Below are positions 26,995 to 34,993 of a stretch of 63,714 bases of DNA, piece after piece. A program made the translations under genes and the position numbers. Where the stretch lies: assembly GCA_016936255.1 (NCBI GenBank), contig JAFGYE010000033.1, positions 1-63,714 of the forward strand, in the 5' to 3' direction. Positions within the stretch are counted from its first letter, which is position 1, and the number at the start of each line of letters is the position of its first letter. The notes below the pieces were generated by a model. That model was not told the DNA's origin. It searched no databases and saw only the letters and a list, made by a program, of their open reading frames with translations. The stretch is from Marinifilaceae bacterium. Lineage in GTDB: Bacteria > Bacteroidota > Bacteroidia > Bacteroidales > Marinifilaceae.

Positions 26995-27010
26995 TGTAAC
27001 CGATGTTACA
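26995..27010. promoter_or_regulatory. Crp/Fnr-type operator, perfect palindrome
   Basis: TGTAAC-CGAT-GTTACA is a perfect 6-4-6 palindrome. Its centre is about 40 bases upstream of the inferred start of the minus-strand operon, the classic class II activator position. The GTAAC-N4-GTTAC form is the one I recall being described for HcpR-type Crp/Fnr regulators in Bacteroidota and Clostridia. Confidence 0.72.
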
Positions 27011-27201
27011 CATCTAAAAAATAGATGCCGAAAAACTGAACAAAAAATGACATCTAAACGTAAAATACGTGACGAAACAATTTGTAAAAATGACTAACGA
27101 CTTATTTTTACTGACTAAAATTAGCCTCTTGACTATTTTAGACTATATTTACATCAGTCAAAATTGATTCTTTTAAGTTCTAATTCCATAAAAAAAAGAA
27201 G

Positions 27202-29493
27202 ATGATGAGCAGATACAAAGCCAAACTAACGCATCTATCCATAAAAACCAGTTTCGTTTTACTATTGTTGTGCTCAGCTGTTTCCGGGTTTTCTCAAAAC
27301 GATACAGTTCGTATCAATTCCGATTATCAGATCATGTATTGCTCGGCAACCAATGGTACTGTGTTGCCGATGCAGGAAATACAACTTCTTTTAAAAGGAC
27401 CTAAAGATAAAAAATGGTTTGTAAGCTTTTCTGTTAACAACAGTCCTACCATGATTCTTAATGGTAATGAAGGCATCGATTTTTCAGAGTACAACATGTC
27501 TCTCTTTTTTAAGAACACTTCGGGGCACATAAAAAACTATACCATCGAATTAAAGGAAGCTTGGCTTGAAGATTTGTCTCCAGTTTTTATTCCTGAAGAA
27601 TCTAAATCAGCAACCATTCAAGTTATGCCATTGGCAACTCCTGAAATTGAGGATTATCATCCAAAGGCAAAAATTAATACTTCGCACAAATATGCCGCTA
27701 AAATTGGAAAAAACTCAAACTATTCTGTTTGGGTACCTGAAGGTGCAACCTTACTGGAAAATAAAAGCGAGATTGAAGATAACAAACAAGAAATTGAATT
27801 GAATATTAAATGGCCGGATCATGAAGCTTCAAATTATTTTAAATTAATAGAAACAGATGCATTTGGCTGTAACAGCGATACAATTTTTGCAGGCCTTGAA
27901 GTAGTGAAAAGCTTTCAGGTTACTTTCGGTGATAACAACAATCTATGCGAAGGTCAAAGCCTCGTACTCACACCAATTATTGATTTACCTTCCAATTATT
28001 CCTATTTATGGAGCACCGGTGAAAATACAAAAGAAATTAGCATAAATAAAGAAGGAACCTATGAACTTACTGTGACCGACCTAAATGACAATCAAATTGT
28101 AAAATCTAAGGTCGAAGTTATCAGTCAGAAATCACCAGCAATAAACATCGAAGATCATATCGTGATAAATGATGAAAATCCTATTCTTGATATTTTCGAA
28201 AAGGGATTGACTTATTTATGGTCAGATGGTTCAACGGACTCAGAACTTAACATTCCGAAATCAGGCACGTATTCTGTTACAGTAACATCCAGTAATGGTT
28301 GTTCTTCGACAAAATCATTTTCGGCTAAAATGAAATCAGAACTTTTTGAAATAACTCTTCCGGAAGTAGTTCAATTATGTGGAACTCAAAAAATGAATTT
28401 AGAACCTGGTATATCTATTAATCAGGCGTATAGATACCTTTGGAAAAATGGATCTTCCGATCCATCAATAACCATCGATCATGCAGGAGATTATTGGGTT
28501 AAAATTACTGACCCAGATGGTTTTCAGCAAACAGCAACTACAAAAGTGATTTATCATCCAAACCCAATTATTGATTTGGGAACAGATATTACATTATGGG
28601 ATGAAGAAAGTGCTGTTTTAGATGCTGGCAATGAAGGTGCTGAATTTATTTGGAATACCGGTGAAAATACCCAAAGCATAACTGTAAACAGTGGTGGTGT
28701 TTTTGTTGTTGAAGTATCGGATGAATACAATTGTTCAAATAAAGACACGCTGTATGTTCATCACCGAAAAGGCGAAAAGTACGGTGTATTCTTGGGTGAA
28801 GATCATTCAATTTGTTCGGGTGATTCAATATTGATCAATCCTATTATTGAAGGAAATCCGGTTTATCCATTGCAGTACAACTGGCTTGGACTTGCAAACA
28901 AAACCCCTGAAATCTATTTAAAAGAAAATGGTCATTATTGTCTGGAAGTAACAGACGCTAATGGTAATATGGAATCAGATTGTTTGGAAATTAATCTGTT
29001 GCCGACTCCGAAAATTGATTTAAGCCAGGACTTGGAGAGTTATTCAGATAAAAAAATTGTTTTAGATGCAGGAACTCCAAACTGCTTTTACAAATGGGTA
29101 ACCGGAGAAATTACCCGGAAAATTACCGTTCAAACCGAAGGCAGATATTGGGTGGAAGTTACCACCGATTTAAATTGTACTGCCAGTGACACAATAGATG
29201 TAGGCTTTCTGGAGAACTATCCATATGTTGGTTTACCAAAAGCATTCTCTCCAAATGGCGATGGTCATAACGATAAACTATTTGTTAGGGGTGAGGATGT
29301 AAAAGAAGTTACTTTGATAATTTACAACCGATTGGGACAAAAACTTTTCGAGACCACTAATATCAATAGCGGATGGGATGGATTTTTCAAAGGACAAATG
29401 CAGGATATTGATGTTTATGTTTATGTTCTGGAGGTAACTTTTTTAGATGGCAAAACAATCATGAAAAAAGGAAATGTAGCCCTTCTGCGCTAA
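27202..29493 (+). CDS. T9SS type B sorting-domain (CHU_C) surface protein with Ig-like repeats
   Basis: Exported protein of 763 residues. The N-terminal signal ends near SGFSQ. The body consists of repeated beta-sandwich units of about 80-90 residues with a recurring pattern seen as YLWSTGENTKEI, YLWSDGSTDSEL, FIWNTGENTQSI and YKWVTGEITRKI, each followed by a YxVxVTD strand. The last 85 residues form the gliding-motility type C-terminal domain: AFSPNGDGHNDKL, then VTLIIYNRLGQKLFET and GWDGFFKGQ. This domain directs secretion by the type IX system. It is probably an adhesin or cell-surface structural protein. Confidence 0.92.
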   Translation: MMSRYKAKLTHLSIKTSFVLLLLCSAVSGFSQNDTVRINSDYQIMYCSATNGTVLPMQEIQLLLKGPKDKKWFVSFSVNNSPTMILNGNEGIDFSEYNMSLFFKNTSGHIKNYTIELKEAWLEDLSPVFIPEESKSATIQVMPLATPEIEDYHPKAKINTSHKYAAKIGKNSNYSVWVPEGATLLENKSEIEDNKQEIELNIKWPDHEASNYFKLIETDAFGCNSDTIFAGLEVVKSFQVTFGDNNNLCEGQSLVLTPIIDLPSNYSYLWSTGENTKEISINKEGTYELTVTDLNDNQIVKSKVEVISQKSPAINIEDHIVINDENPILDIFEKGLTYLWSDGSTDSELNIPKSGTYSVTVTSSNGCSSTKSFSAKMKSELFEITLPEVVQLCGTQKMNLEPGISINQAYRYLWKNGSSDPSITIDHAGDYWVKITDPDGFQQTATTKVIYHPNPIIDLGTDITLWDEESAVLDAGNEGAEFIWNTGENTQSITVNSGGVFVVEVSDEYNCSNKDTLYVHHRKGEKYGVFLGEDHSICSGDSILINPIIEGNPVYPLQYNWLGLANKTPEIYLKENGHYCLEVTDANGNMESDCLEINLLPTPKIDLSQDLESYSDKKIVLDAGTPNCFYKWVTGEITRKITVQTEGRYWVEVTTDLNCTASDTIDVGFLENYPYVGLPKAFSPNGDGHNDKLFVRGEDVKEVTLIIYNRLGQKLFETTNINSGWDGFFKGQMQDIDVYVYVLEVTFLDGKTIMKKGNVALLR

Positions 29494-29647
29494 GCTAAGG
29501 ATAAAATCATCTTCTGTTTATTATATAAGTTGTGTAAATTTCAGCTTGTCACAAACTAAAACAACTCTAACCATGCTTGTTCCCAAAAAAGTCAGGTGAA
29601 TCCATCAATCGGTTAGCATGAATTTAAGACCAATTCATCCCTTATTC

Positions 29648-29678
29648 TTTGTAAACTGCTAAGAAACTTCTAATATTG
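29648..29678 (+). promoter_or_regulatory. promoter of the Crp/Fnr regulator gene
   Basis: TTTG at 29648-29651, a 19-base spacer, and TAATATTG at 29671-29678 (one mismatch to TAnnTTTG). The ATG is 27 bases downstream. Confidence 0.65.
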
Positions 29679-29705
29679 AGGAAATATTAACCGAACATTC
29701 GAAAA

Positions 29706-30377
29706 ATGCTATTTCAACAACTTTCTCAATCACCCGTTTTCAGAGGAATTTCTCCTGACGAAATGGAAAATTTGCTGATCGACTCACAATATCAGATTAA
29801 GAAATTTTCGAAAGGTGACATGCTTGCCTTTCGGGAAGATCGTTGCGAAAATTTAATGATTGTTTTAAAAGGAAGTGTGAAAGGAGAAATGCTTGATCCT
29901 TCCGGGAAAAGTATTAAGATAGAAGATATAATGGCTCCCTATCCAATTGCATCAGCATTTTTATTCGGACAGAGAAATCAATTTCCGGTAAACGTAACGG
30001 CAAATGAAGAGGTAGAAGTATTCTATCTATCCAAAACCTCGGTTATTGAAATGTTTCAAAAAAATAAGGTATTTCTGACCAATTACTTAAATTCTATATC
30101 GAATAGAAGTCAGTTTTTAGCCAACAAGCTGATGTTCCTAAACTTTAAAACCATAAAAGGCAAGTTGGCCAATTATCTTCTTAAACTATCGGCTCCGGAT
30201 AAAACCGAAATTACCTTACCAAAATCTCAGGCAGAAATGGCTCTGTTTTTTGGAGTTACCCGTCCTTCTTTTGCCCGAAGCTTAAAAGAAATGGAACAGG
30301 AAGGTTTAATTGAAACCAACAGAAGAGAAATAAAAATTCTAAATAAGCAACAACTCATCCGGCTTTTGCAACAATAG
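29706..30377 (+). CDS. Crp/Fnr family transcriptional regulator
   Basis: DNA-binding regulator of 223 residues. A cyclic-nucleotide-binding-type beta barrel spans about residues 15-125 (GDMLAFREDRCENLMIVLKGSVKGE), followed by the dimerisation helix and a C-terminal winged helix-turn-helix (SQAEMALFFGVTRPSFARSLKEME). It lacks the N-terminal Cys cluster of Fnr, so it would not carry that type of Fe-S sensor; HcpR-type regulators sense NO through another cofactor. It lies upstream of a flavodiiron gene. I infer a redox or NO response, and it is a candidate binder of the operator at 26995-27010. Confidence 0.9.
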   Translation: MLFQQLSQSPVFRGISPDEMENLLIDSQYQIKKFSKGDMLAFREDRCENLMIVLKGSVKGEMLDPSGKSIKIEDIMAPYPIASAFLFGQRNQFPVNVTANEEVEVFYLSKTSVIEMFQKNKVFLTNYLNSISNRSQFLANKLMFLNFKTIKGKLANYLLKLSAPDKTEITLPKSQAEMALFFGVTRPSFARSLKEMEQEGLIETNRREIKILNKQQLIRLLQQ

Positions 30378-30431
30378 GTAAAAAAAATTTTAGAAGATGT
30401 TGTAGAAGCATTTCGAAAATAAAAATATTCT

Positions 30432-30439
30432 TAATTTTG
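30432..30439 (+). promoter_or_regulatory. -7 promoter element upstream of the flavodiiron gene
   Basis: Perfect TAATTTTG, 138 bases before the ATG at 30577. No TTG is found at the usual distance. If used, it gives a long leader that contains the hairpin at 30457-30484. Confidence 0.45.
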
Positions 30440-30456
30440 TGGGCTGTAAACAGAGA

Positions 30457-30484
30457 GCTTTGATTTCTTATTCCAAATCAGAGC
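30457..30484 (+). other. hairpin in the flavodiiron 5' leader
   Basis: GCTTTGATTT pairs with AAATCAGAGC over 10 bp (one G-U pair) around an 8-base loop. As DNA it is also an imperfect palindrome, so it could be an operator or an mRNA element. Confidence 0.4.
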
Positions 30485-30576
30485 AAATAAGATTTTAAAC
30501 TCATTTTTATTTCGACAATAGTTGCTGCAATGAGATAGAAAGGTCTGAATATGCAAAATTGACAAAATCATAAAGA

Positions 30577-31776
30577 ATGCACAATAGAAACAACATTACT
30601 GACAAAATTTTCTGGGTAGGAACAAATGACCGAAGGACTCACTTATTTGAAAACTACTGGCCATTACCAAAAGGTGTAGCATATAACTCCTATGTTATCG
30701 TTGATGAAAAAACAGCCATTGTAGATACCGTTGAAAAAGGTACTATGGATGAATATTTGGATAACATTGCTGAGGTATTGGATGGTCGCAAAGCAGATTA
30801 TTTGATCATTAACCATATGGAACCTGATCATTCAGGATCTATTCGTTCTTTGGTTGAGCGATATCCTGAAATGAAAATAGTAGGAAACAAAAAAACCTTT
30901 CCGATGTTGGAGCGTTTCTATGGAATCAAAGAAAATCTACTTGAGGTTCAGGAAGGTGATCAAATTGACCTGGGAGAACACAAATTAGACTTCTATATGG
31001 TTCCGATGCTGCATTGGCCGGAAACCATGGTTACTTTTGAAGCCACACAAGGAATTTTATTTTCGGGTGATGCGTTTGGTGCCTTTGGAACTTTGGATGG
31101 TGGTATTTTCGATGATGAGTTGGATTTGGATTATTTGGATGAAGAAATCAGCCGTTACTATTCCAATATTGTTGGAAAGTATGGTCGTCCAACTCAAAAT
31201 GCATTGAAGAAATTAGGTGGATTGGAGATCAAAATGATTTGTGCAACCCACGGACCAATTTGGAGAAGTCACGTAGCCGATATCGTTGCCAAATACGACA
31301 AATGGAGTCAGTATAAAACCGATGAAGGTTGTGTAATCGTATATTCTTCGATGTATGGAAATACCGAAAAAATGGCTGATAACATTGCCCGCCAATTGGT
31401 TAAAAAAGGAATTAAGAAAGTTCGTATTCACGATTCTTCAAAAACACATCCATCTTATATCATCAACGATATTTTTAAATATCGTGGTGTAATTTTAGGT
31501 TCTTGTGCTTATAATGGTGATGTTTTCCCAACCATGGAAACCCTGATTAATGAATTGGAGCACATGGCTATTAAAGATCACGTTTTAGGCGTATTCGGTT
31601 CCAAATCATGGGGAGGCGGCGGATTAAAACGCCTGAATAAATTTGCCGAAGAAATTAAATGGGAAACTATTGAAGCTACACCGGAAGCTCTTTGTGCTCC
31701 TAACTCTGAAGATTTCGATCAATGCGAAGCTTTGGCTGAAGGAATGGCAAGCCGATTAAAAGAACTTTACAAATAG
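30577..31776 (+). CDS. fprA: flavodiiron protein (FprA / A-type flavoprotein)
   Basis: Cytoplasmic enzyme of 399 residues that reduces O2 to water and/or NO to N2O. The N-terminal metallo-beta-lactamase-like half holds the di-iron ligands: HMEPDH (His80, Glu82, Asp84, His85), HW in VPMLHWPETM, FSGDAFGAFG (Asp) and ATHGPIW (His). The C-terminal half is a flavodoxin domain starting at CVIVYSSMYGNTEKMADNIA, which binds FMN. There is no extra rubredoxin domain, so it needs an outside electron donor. It is preceded by a Crp/Fnr gene on the same strand, which suggests anaerobic oxidative or nitrosative stress defence. Confidence 0.95.
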   Translation: MHNRNNITDKIFWVGTNDRRTHLFENYWPLPKGVAYNSYVIVDEKTAIVDTVEKGTMDEYLDNIAEVLDGRKADYLIINHMEPDHSGSIRSLVERYPEMKIVGNKKTFPMLERFYGIKENLLEVQEGDQIDLGEHKLDFYMVPMLHWPETMVTFEATQGILFSGDAFGAFGTLDGGIFDDELDLDYLDEEISRYYSNIVGKYGRPTQNALKKLGGLEIKMICATHGPIWRSHVADIVAKYDKWSQYKTDEGCVIVYSSMYGNTEKMADNIARQLVKKGIKKVRIHDSSKTHPSYIINDIFKYRGVILGSCAYNGDVFPTMETLINELEHMAIKDHVLGVFGSKSWGGGGLKRLNKFAEEIKWETIEATPEALCAPNSEDFDQCEALAEGMASRLKELYK

Positions 31777-31798
31777 AAAATTAGTACTCGATATAATG

Positions 31799-31827
31799 AA
31801 CTCCTCCGCATCCGGGGGAGTTTTTTT
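31799..31827 (+). terminator. intrinsic terminator after fprA
   Basis: Ten-bp stem AACTCCTCCG / CGGGGGAGTT (one G-U pair) with a 2-base gap loop, followed by seven T (31821-31827). Confidence 0.88.
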
Positions 31828-31996
31828 GTGTCATTTAATTAAAATATATATTCCATATAGTATCGTCTGATTAAATGTGGAGTTCGAAATTGAGTCCGGA
31901 GACCGGGACCCGTGCAGTGAAGAATGCGTTAAGAACAAAAAGTTGTCTGAGCACAGCGAGTTCTTTTTATTCATATATAAATTTCATAAATAGGAG

Positions 31997-32115
31997 TTCA
32001 TGATCTCACAAGTTCGGTAGTTTAGTATTCGAACTAGTAACGAGTGGTTGAGGACGTTTTCGATGATTTTTTGTTTACTTTTTCATCCAAGTACCGAACG
32101 AAGTGAGATTATGAA
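31997..32115. repeat. long imperfect inverted repeat in a gene-free region
   Basis: Arms 31997-32019 and 32092-32115 match with few differences (TTCATGATCTCAC and GTTCGGTA against their complements). They enclose 72 bases. The 459-base gap between fprA and the outer-membrane gene also holds a smaller inverted pair AAGAAC / GTTCTT near 31930-31970 around a CTCGCTGTGCTCAGACA motif (minus strand). No open frame of note is present. It looks like a dispersed, non-coding palindromic element. Confidence 0.55.
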
Positions 32116-32183
32116 TACCCGTTTAAATTAAGAATGAATCAAAAAGTAAAAGCCCGTCTGGCTTGAAGACAAAATTTACAACA

Positions 32184-32213
32184 AACAACTCCCTCAATAA
32201 TTGAGTTGTTTTT
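32184..32213 (+). terminator. hairpin with T tract, end of the intergenic element
   Basis: Stem AACAACTC / GAGTTGTT (32184-32191 with 32203-32210) running into TTTTT. It could end read-through on the plus strand. Confidence 0.6.
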
Positions 32214-32235
32214 CAATGTAATAGAGAATTACTAA

Positions 32236-32850
32236 TTAGAAAACAATCCCCAGCTGAAGACGAATAAAATCATAATTGCGGGATAAGTTTGCGCTAAAAC
32301 CAATATTGCCACTGACATTTGGCCCCATTTCCCATCTAATCCCAAATGAAGGAACAAGCCACGCATTATAATTCCGATCATCCTCTTCGTAACAATTGGA
32401 ATAATAGCAATCATCCTCATCTTCCGGATCAATAATTTCCAATGCTATTGTAATTAAATCGGTTCCCAATCCAATATAAGGTTTCACTTTCCCTTCACCC
32501 AGAAATAATTTTGCATTCACCAACCATAAAAAATTGGTCTCTTTAAAATTTATTTCATCAGCATAACCTGTATCATAGTAATCTCGCCAAGAGGTAAGAG
32601 TAAATTCAGTTCCAAAATAAAAATTTCCTGAATTCACACCTAAATCCAAACTAAAAGCACTTCCCAATTTCGCAAACTCTTTCACATCGCCGGATGTCCA
32701 TGCAGGACCATAATGGAAACCCGCTTCAAATTTTGAAATGTGATCGATATCAGGAGAATATTTCTCTACTGGTTTTTCGTAGGTATACTGAGCGAAAGAG
32801 TAATTCGCCAACAGAATAATGACAGATAATAAAAAGAGTTTAGTTTTCAT
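32236..32850 (-). CDS. outer membrane beta-barrel protein
   Basis: The start is at the ATG at 32850, which gives the signal peptide MKTKLFLLSVIILLANYSFA; the upstream in-frame Met would hide it. The mature part of about 185 residues has alternating amphipathic strands (KFEAGFHYGPAWTSG, FYFGTEFTLTSWRDYY, VKPYIGLGTDL, PSFGIRWEMG) and ends with a typical barrel-closing strand (YDFIRLQLGIVF). An acidic, Asp/Cys/Tyr-rich loop occurs in the middle. It is a small eight-stranded type porin or OmpW/OmpA-like barrel of unknown role. Confidence 0.8.
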   Translation of the reverse strand: MKTKLFLLSVIILLANYSFAQYTYEKPVEKYSPDIDHISKFEAGFHYGPAWTSGDVKEFAKLGSAFSLDLGVNSGNFYFGTEFTLTSWRDYYDTGYADEINFKETNFLWLVNAKLFLGEGKVKPYIGLGTDLITIALEIIDPEDEDDCYYSNCYEEDDRNYNAWLVPSFGIRWEMGPNVSGNIGFSANLSRNYDFIRLQLGIVF

Positions 32851-32933
32851 GATGTCCTTTTTAGAATTGATCCTTTTCATCAATAAGACAAACAACTGCA
32901 CCTCTTCACTTACTCAAAACAGTATCTTCCAAC

Positions 32934-32969
32934 AAAAAATGGCTGTCTCATTTGTATAAGACAGCCATT
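32934..32969 (-). terminator. intrinsic terminator of the aspartate aminotransferase gene
   Basis: Perfect 11-bp stem AATGGCTGTCT / AGACAGCCATT, followed on the minus strand by six T. Confidence 0.88.
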
Positions 32970-32989
32970 CAATTATATAATTCAATTGA

Positions 32990-34183
32990 TTATTTCAATT
33001 TCTCTACCGATGCTTTTATTCGACAGATAGCTTCTGCCATTTGCTCTTCGCTGGTGGCATAAGACAATCGCAAACATTCAGGAGATCCGAATGCCTCACC
33101 GGTTACAGTTGCAACATTGGCATCTTCCAACAAAAATAAACTTAAATCTGTAGAATTGTTAATGGTATGACTTCCATTTGCTTTCCCAAATAATTGAGAA
33201 ACTTTAGGAAACAGATAAAATGCACCATTTGGCTCACGAGTTTCGAAACCAGGTACTTCTCGAATTTGTTCCAAAGCTAAATCTCTTCTTTTGTGAAATG
33301 CTTCTCTCATGGCAACAGTTGTTGACTGATCACCATCTAAAGCGGCAACAGAAGCAATTTGAGCAATCGAAGATGCACCGGATGTCATCTGGCCCTGTAA
33401 CTTGTTACAAGCTTTTGCAATCCATAATGGAGCCGCAATGTAGCCAATCCTCCATCCAGTCATAGCATAACCTTTAGAAACACCATTAATTACTACTACC
33501 CGATCAAAGATATTTTCAAATTGAGCAATGCTTTCGTGAGCACCAACGTAATTGATGTGCTCATAAATTTCATCTGAAAGAATTGTAATATCAGGATATT
33601 TCACAAAAACATCTGCAAGTGCTCTTAATTCCTCTTTTGAATATAAACTTCCTGTAGGATTGCTTGGCGAACTGAATAAAAAAGCTTTTGTTTTTGGAGT
33701 AATCGCTGCTTCCAATTGTTCAGGAGTAATTTTAAAATCCTGTTCGATTGGTGCATATACAAATATATTAATCCCTCCAGCTAATTTTACAATCTCGCTG
33801 TAACTTACCCAATAAGGCGAAGGAATGATTACTTCATCTCCTTCATTTATAATACTCAAAATAACGTTGGTTATGGATTGCTTCGCTCCATTTGAAACAA
33901 CAATTTGATCAACAGTGTATTCCAAATTATTTTCTCGTTTTAGCTTACTCACCACTGCCTGACGCAACTCTACATAACCAGGAACCGGCGAATAATGAGA
34001 ATAATTATCATCAATAGCCTTTTGTGCTGCCTTCTTAATGTGATCAGGAGTATCAAAATCTGGTTCACCTACACTCAGATTGATAACATCAATCCCGAGA
34101 GCTTTCATTTCTCTACTTTTTTGAGACATAGCAAGAGTTGGAGATACTTCCATTCCTGCAATACGATCCGAAACTTTCAACAT
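32990..34183 (-). CDS. pyridoxal phosphate aminotransferase class I (aspartate aminotransferase)
   Basis: Cytoplasmic enzyme of 397 residues that moves the amino group between aspartate and 2-oxoglutarate. The PLP lysine is in the motif VSKGYAMTGWRIGY. Other marks are NLSVGEPDFDTPDHI near the N-terminus, SPSNPTGSLY (Asn and Pro of the cofactor pocket), DEIYEH and the substrate-carboxylate Arg in LRLSYATS. This is the class Ib (thermophile/Bacteroidota) type of AspC. It is monocistronic with its own terminator. Confidence 0.95.
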   Translation of the reverse strand: MLKVSDRIAGMEVSPTLAMSQKSREMKALGIDVINLSVGEPDFDTPDHIKKAAQKAIDDNYSHYSPVPGYVELRQAVVSKLKRENNLEYTVDQIVVSNGAKQSITNVILSIINEGDEVIIPSPYWVSYSEIVKLAGGINIFVYAPIEQDFKITPEQLEAAITPKTKAFLFSSPSNPTGSLYSKEELRALADVFVKYPDITILSDEIYEHINYVGAHESIAQFENIFDRVVVINGVSKGYAMTGWRIGYIAAPLWIAKACNKLQGQMTSGASSIAQIASVAALDGDQSTTVAMREAFHKRRDLALEQIREVPGFETREPNGAFYLFPKVSQLFGKANGSHTINNSTDLSLFLLEDANVATVTGEAFGSPECLRLSYATSEEQMAEAICRIKASVEKLK

Positions 34184-34370
34184 TGTAAATTAATTTAGGG
34201 ATTTTGTAAATTGCTTAATACTTTTGTGTTTGTTGTTGTTTTTCCCCCTGACAAATAAAATAAACGGTGTGATTAGTTTATCTTCGAATTATCATTTCAG
34301 TGGATAAAGATACAGTTTTTAAATACATAGGGAGTCCATAACTATCGAAAAATCTAAAGTAACTATTAAA

Positions 34371-34895
34371 ATGAAAGACATTCTTGAAATTAGTAAGTAT
34401 ATCCTGCCATCATTGGTTGTTTTTGCTACTGCTTATCTGCTGATAAAGCAATTTTTAAAGCATGAAGAGCGCAAAATCAAGCATCAGATTTTACTGAAGA
34501 ATCAAAAACAAACTACTCCAATAAGACTTCAGGCGTGCGAACGGTTAATTATATTTCTGGAACGAATTCATCCGGAATCATTAATTTTAAGAGAAAATAA
34601 CAGCGGATTAACCAATTTGCAATTGCAGCAAAAATTAATTCTTGCCATTCGTAACGAATACGAACACAATCTTGCACAGCAACTATATGTTACCGATGAA
34701 TCTTGGATGCTGTTAAAAAATGCAAAAGACAGCACAATCCGATTAATTAATACTGAAGCTGCGCAGGTACTACCTGAAGATTCATCAATTGCTTTGTGCA
34801 AAGCTATTATTGAAACTCAGATGCAGCAACAAAAACCGGCTATTGCAAAAGCAATTTCAGCATTAAAAAATGAGATTCAACAAATCTGGAGCTGA
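34371..34895 (+). CDS. membrane-anchored helical protein, unknown function
   Basis: Protein of 174 residues with one N-terminal membrane helix (about 8-28) and a cytoplasmic helical body. The segment PIRLQACERLIIFLERIHPESL and the later NEYEHNLAQQLYVTDESWMLLKNAKDSTIRLIN look well ordered and are typical of a conserved Bacteroidota family that I know only as hypothetical. It precedes the DEAD-box gene on the same strand, but that gene has its own promoter element. Confidence 0.72.
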   Translation: MKDILEISKYILPSLVVFATAYLLIKQFLKHEERKIKHQILLKNQKQTTPIRLQACERLIIFLERIHPESLILRENNSGLTNLQLQQKLILAIRNEYEHNLAQQLYVTDESWMLLKNAKDSTIRLINTEAAQVLPEDSSIALCKAIIETQMQQQKPAIAKAISALKNEIQQIWS

Positions 34896-34967
34896 TTTAA
34901 AGCATTGAATAGCTATCAAAATAAGGATGATAAATGATGAAAGGACACTAATGTCGGTTTATTTGCC

Positions 34968-34975
34968 TATTTTTG
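34968..34975 (+). promoter_or_regulatory. -7 promoter element of the DEAD-box helicase gene
   Basis: Perfect TATTTTTG, 19 bases before the ATG at 34994. It overlaps the possible TTG start at 34973, which favours the ATG. The -33 box is not obvious. Confidence 0.6.
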
Positions 34976-34993
34976 CACAAATTTTCAAATACC

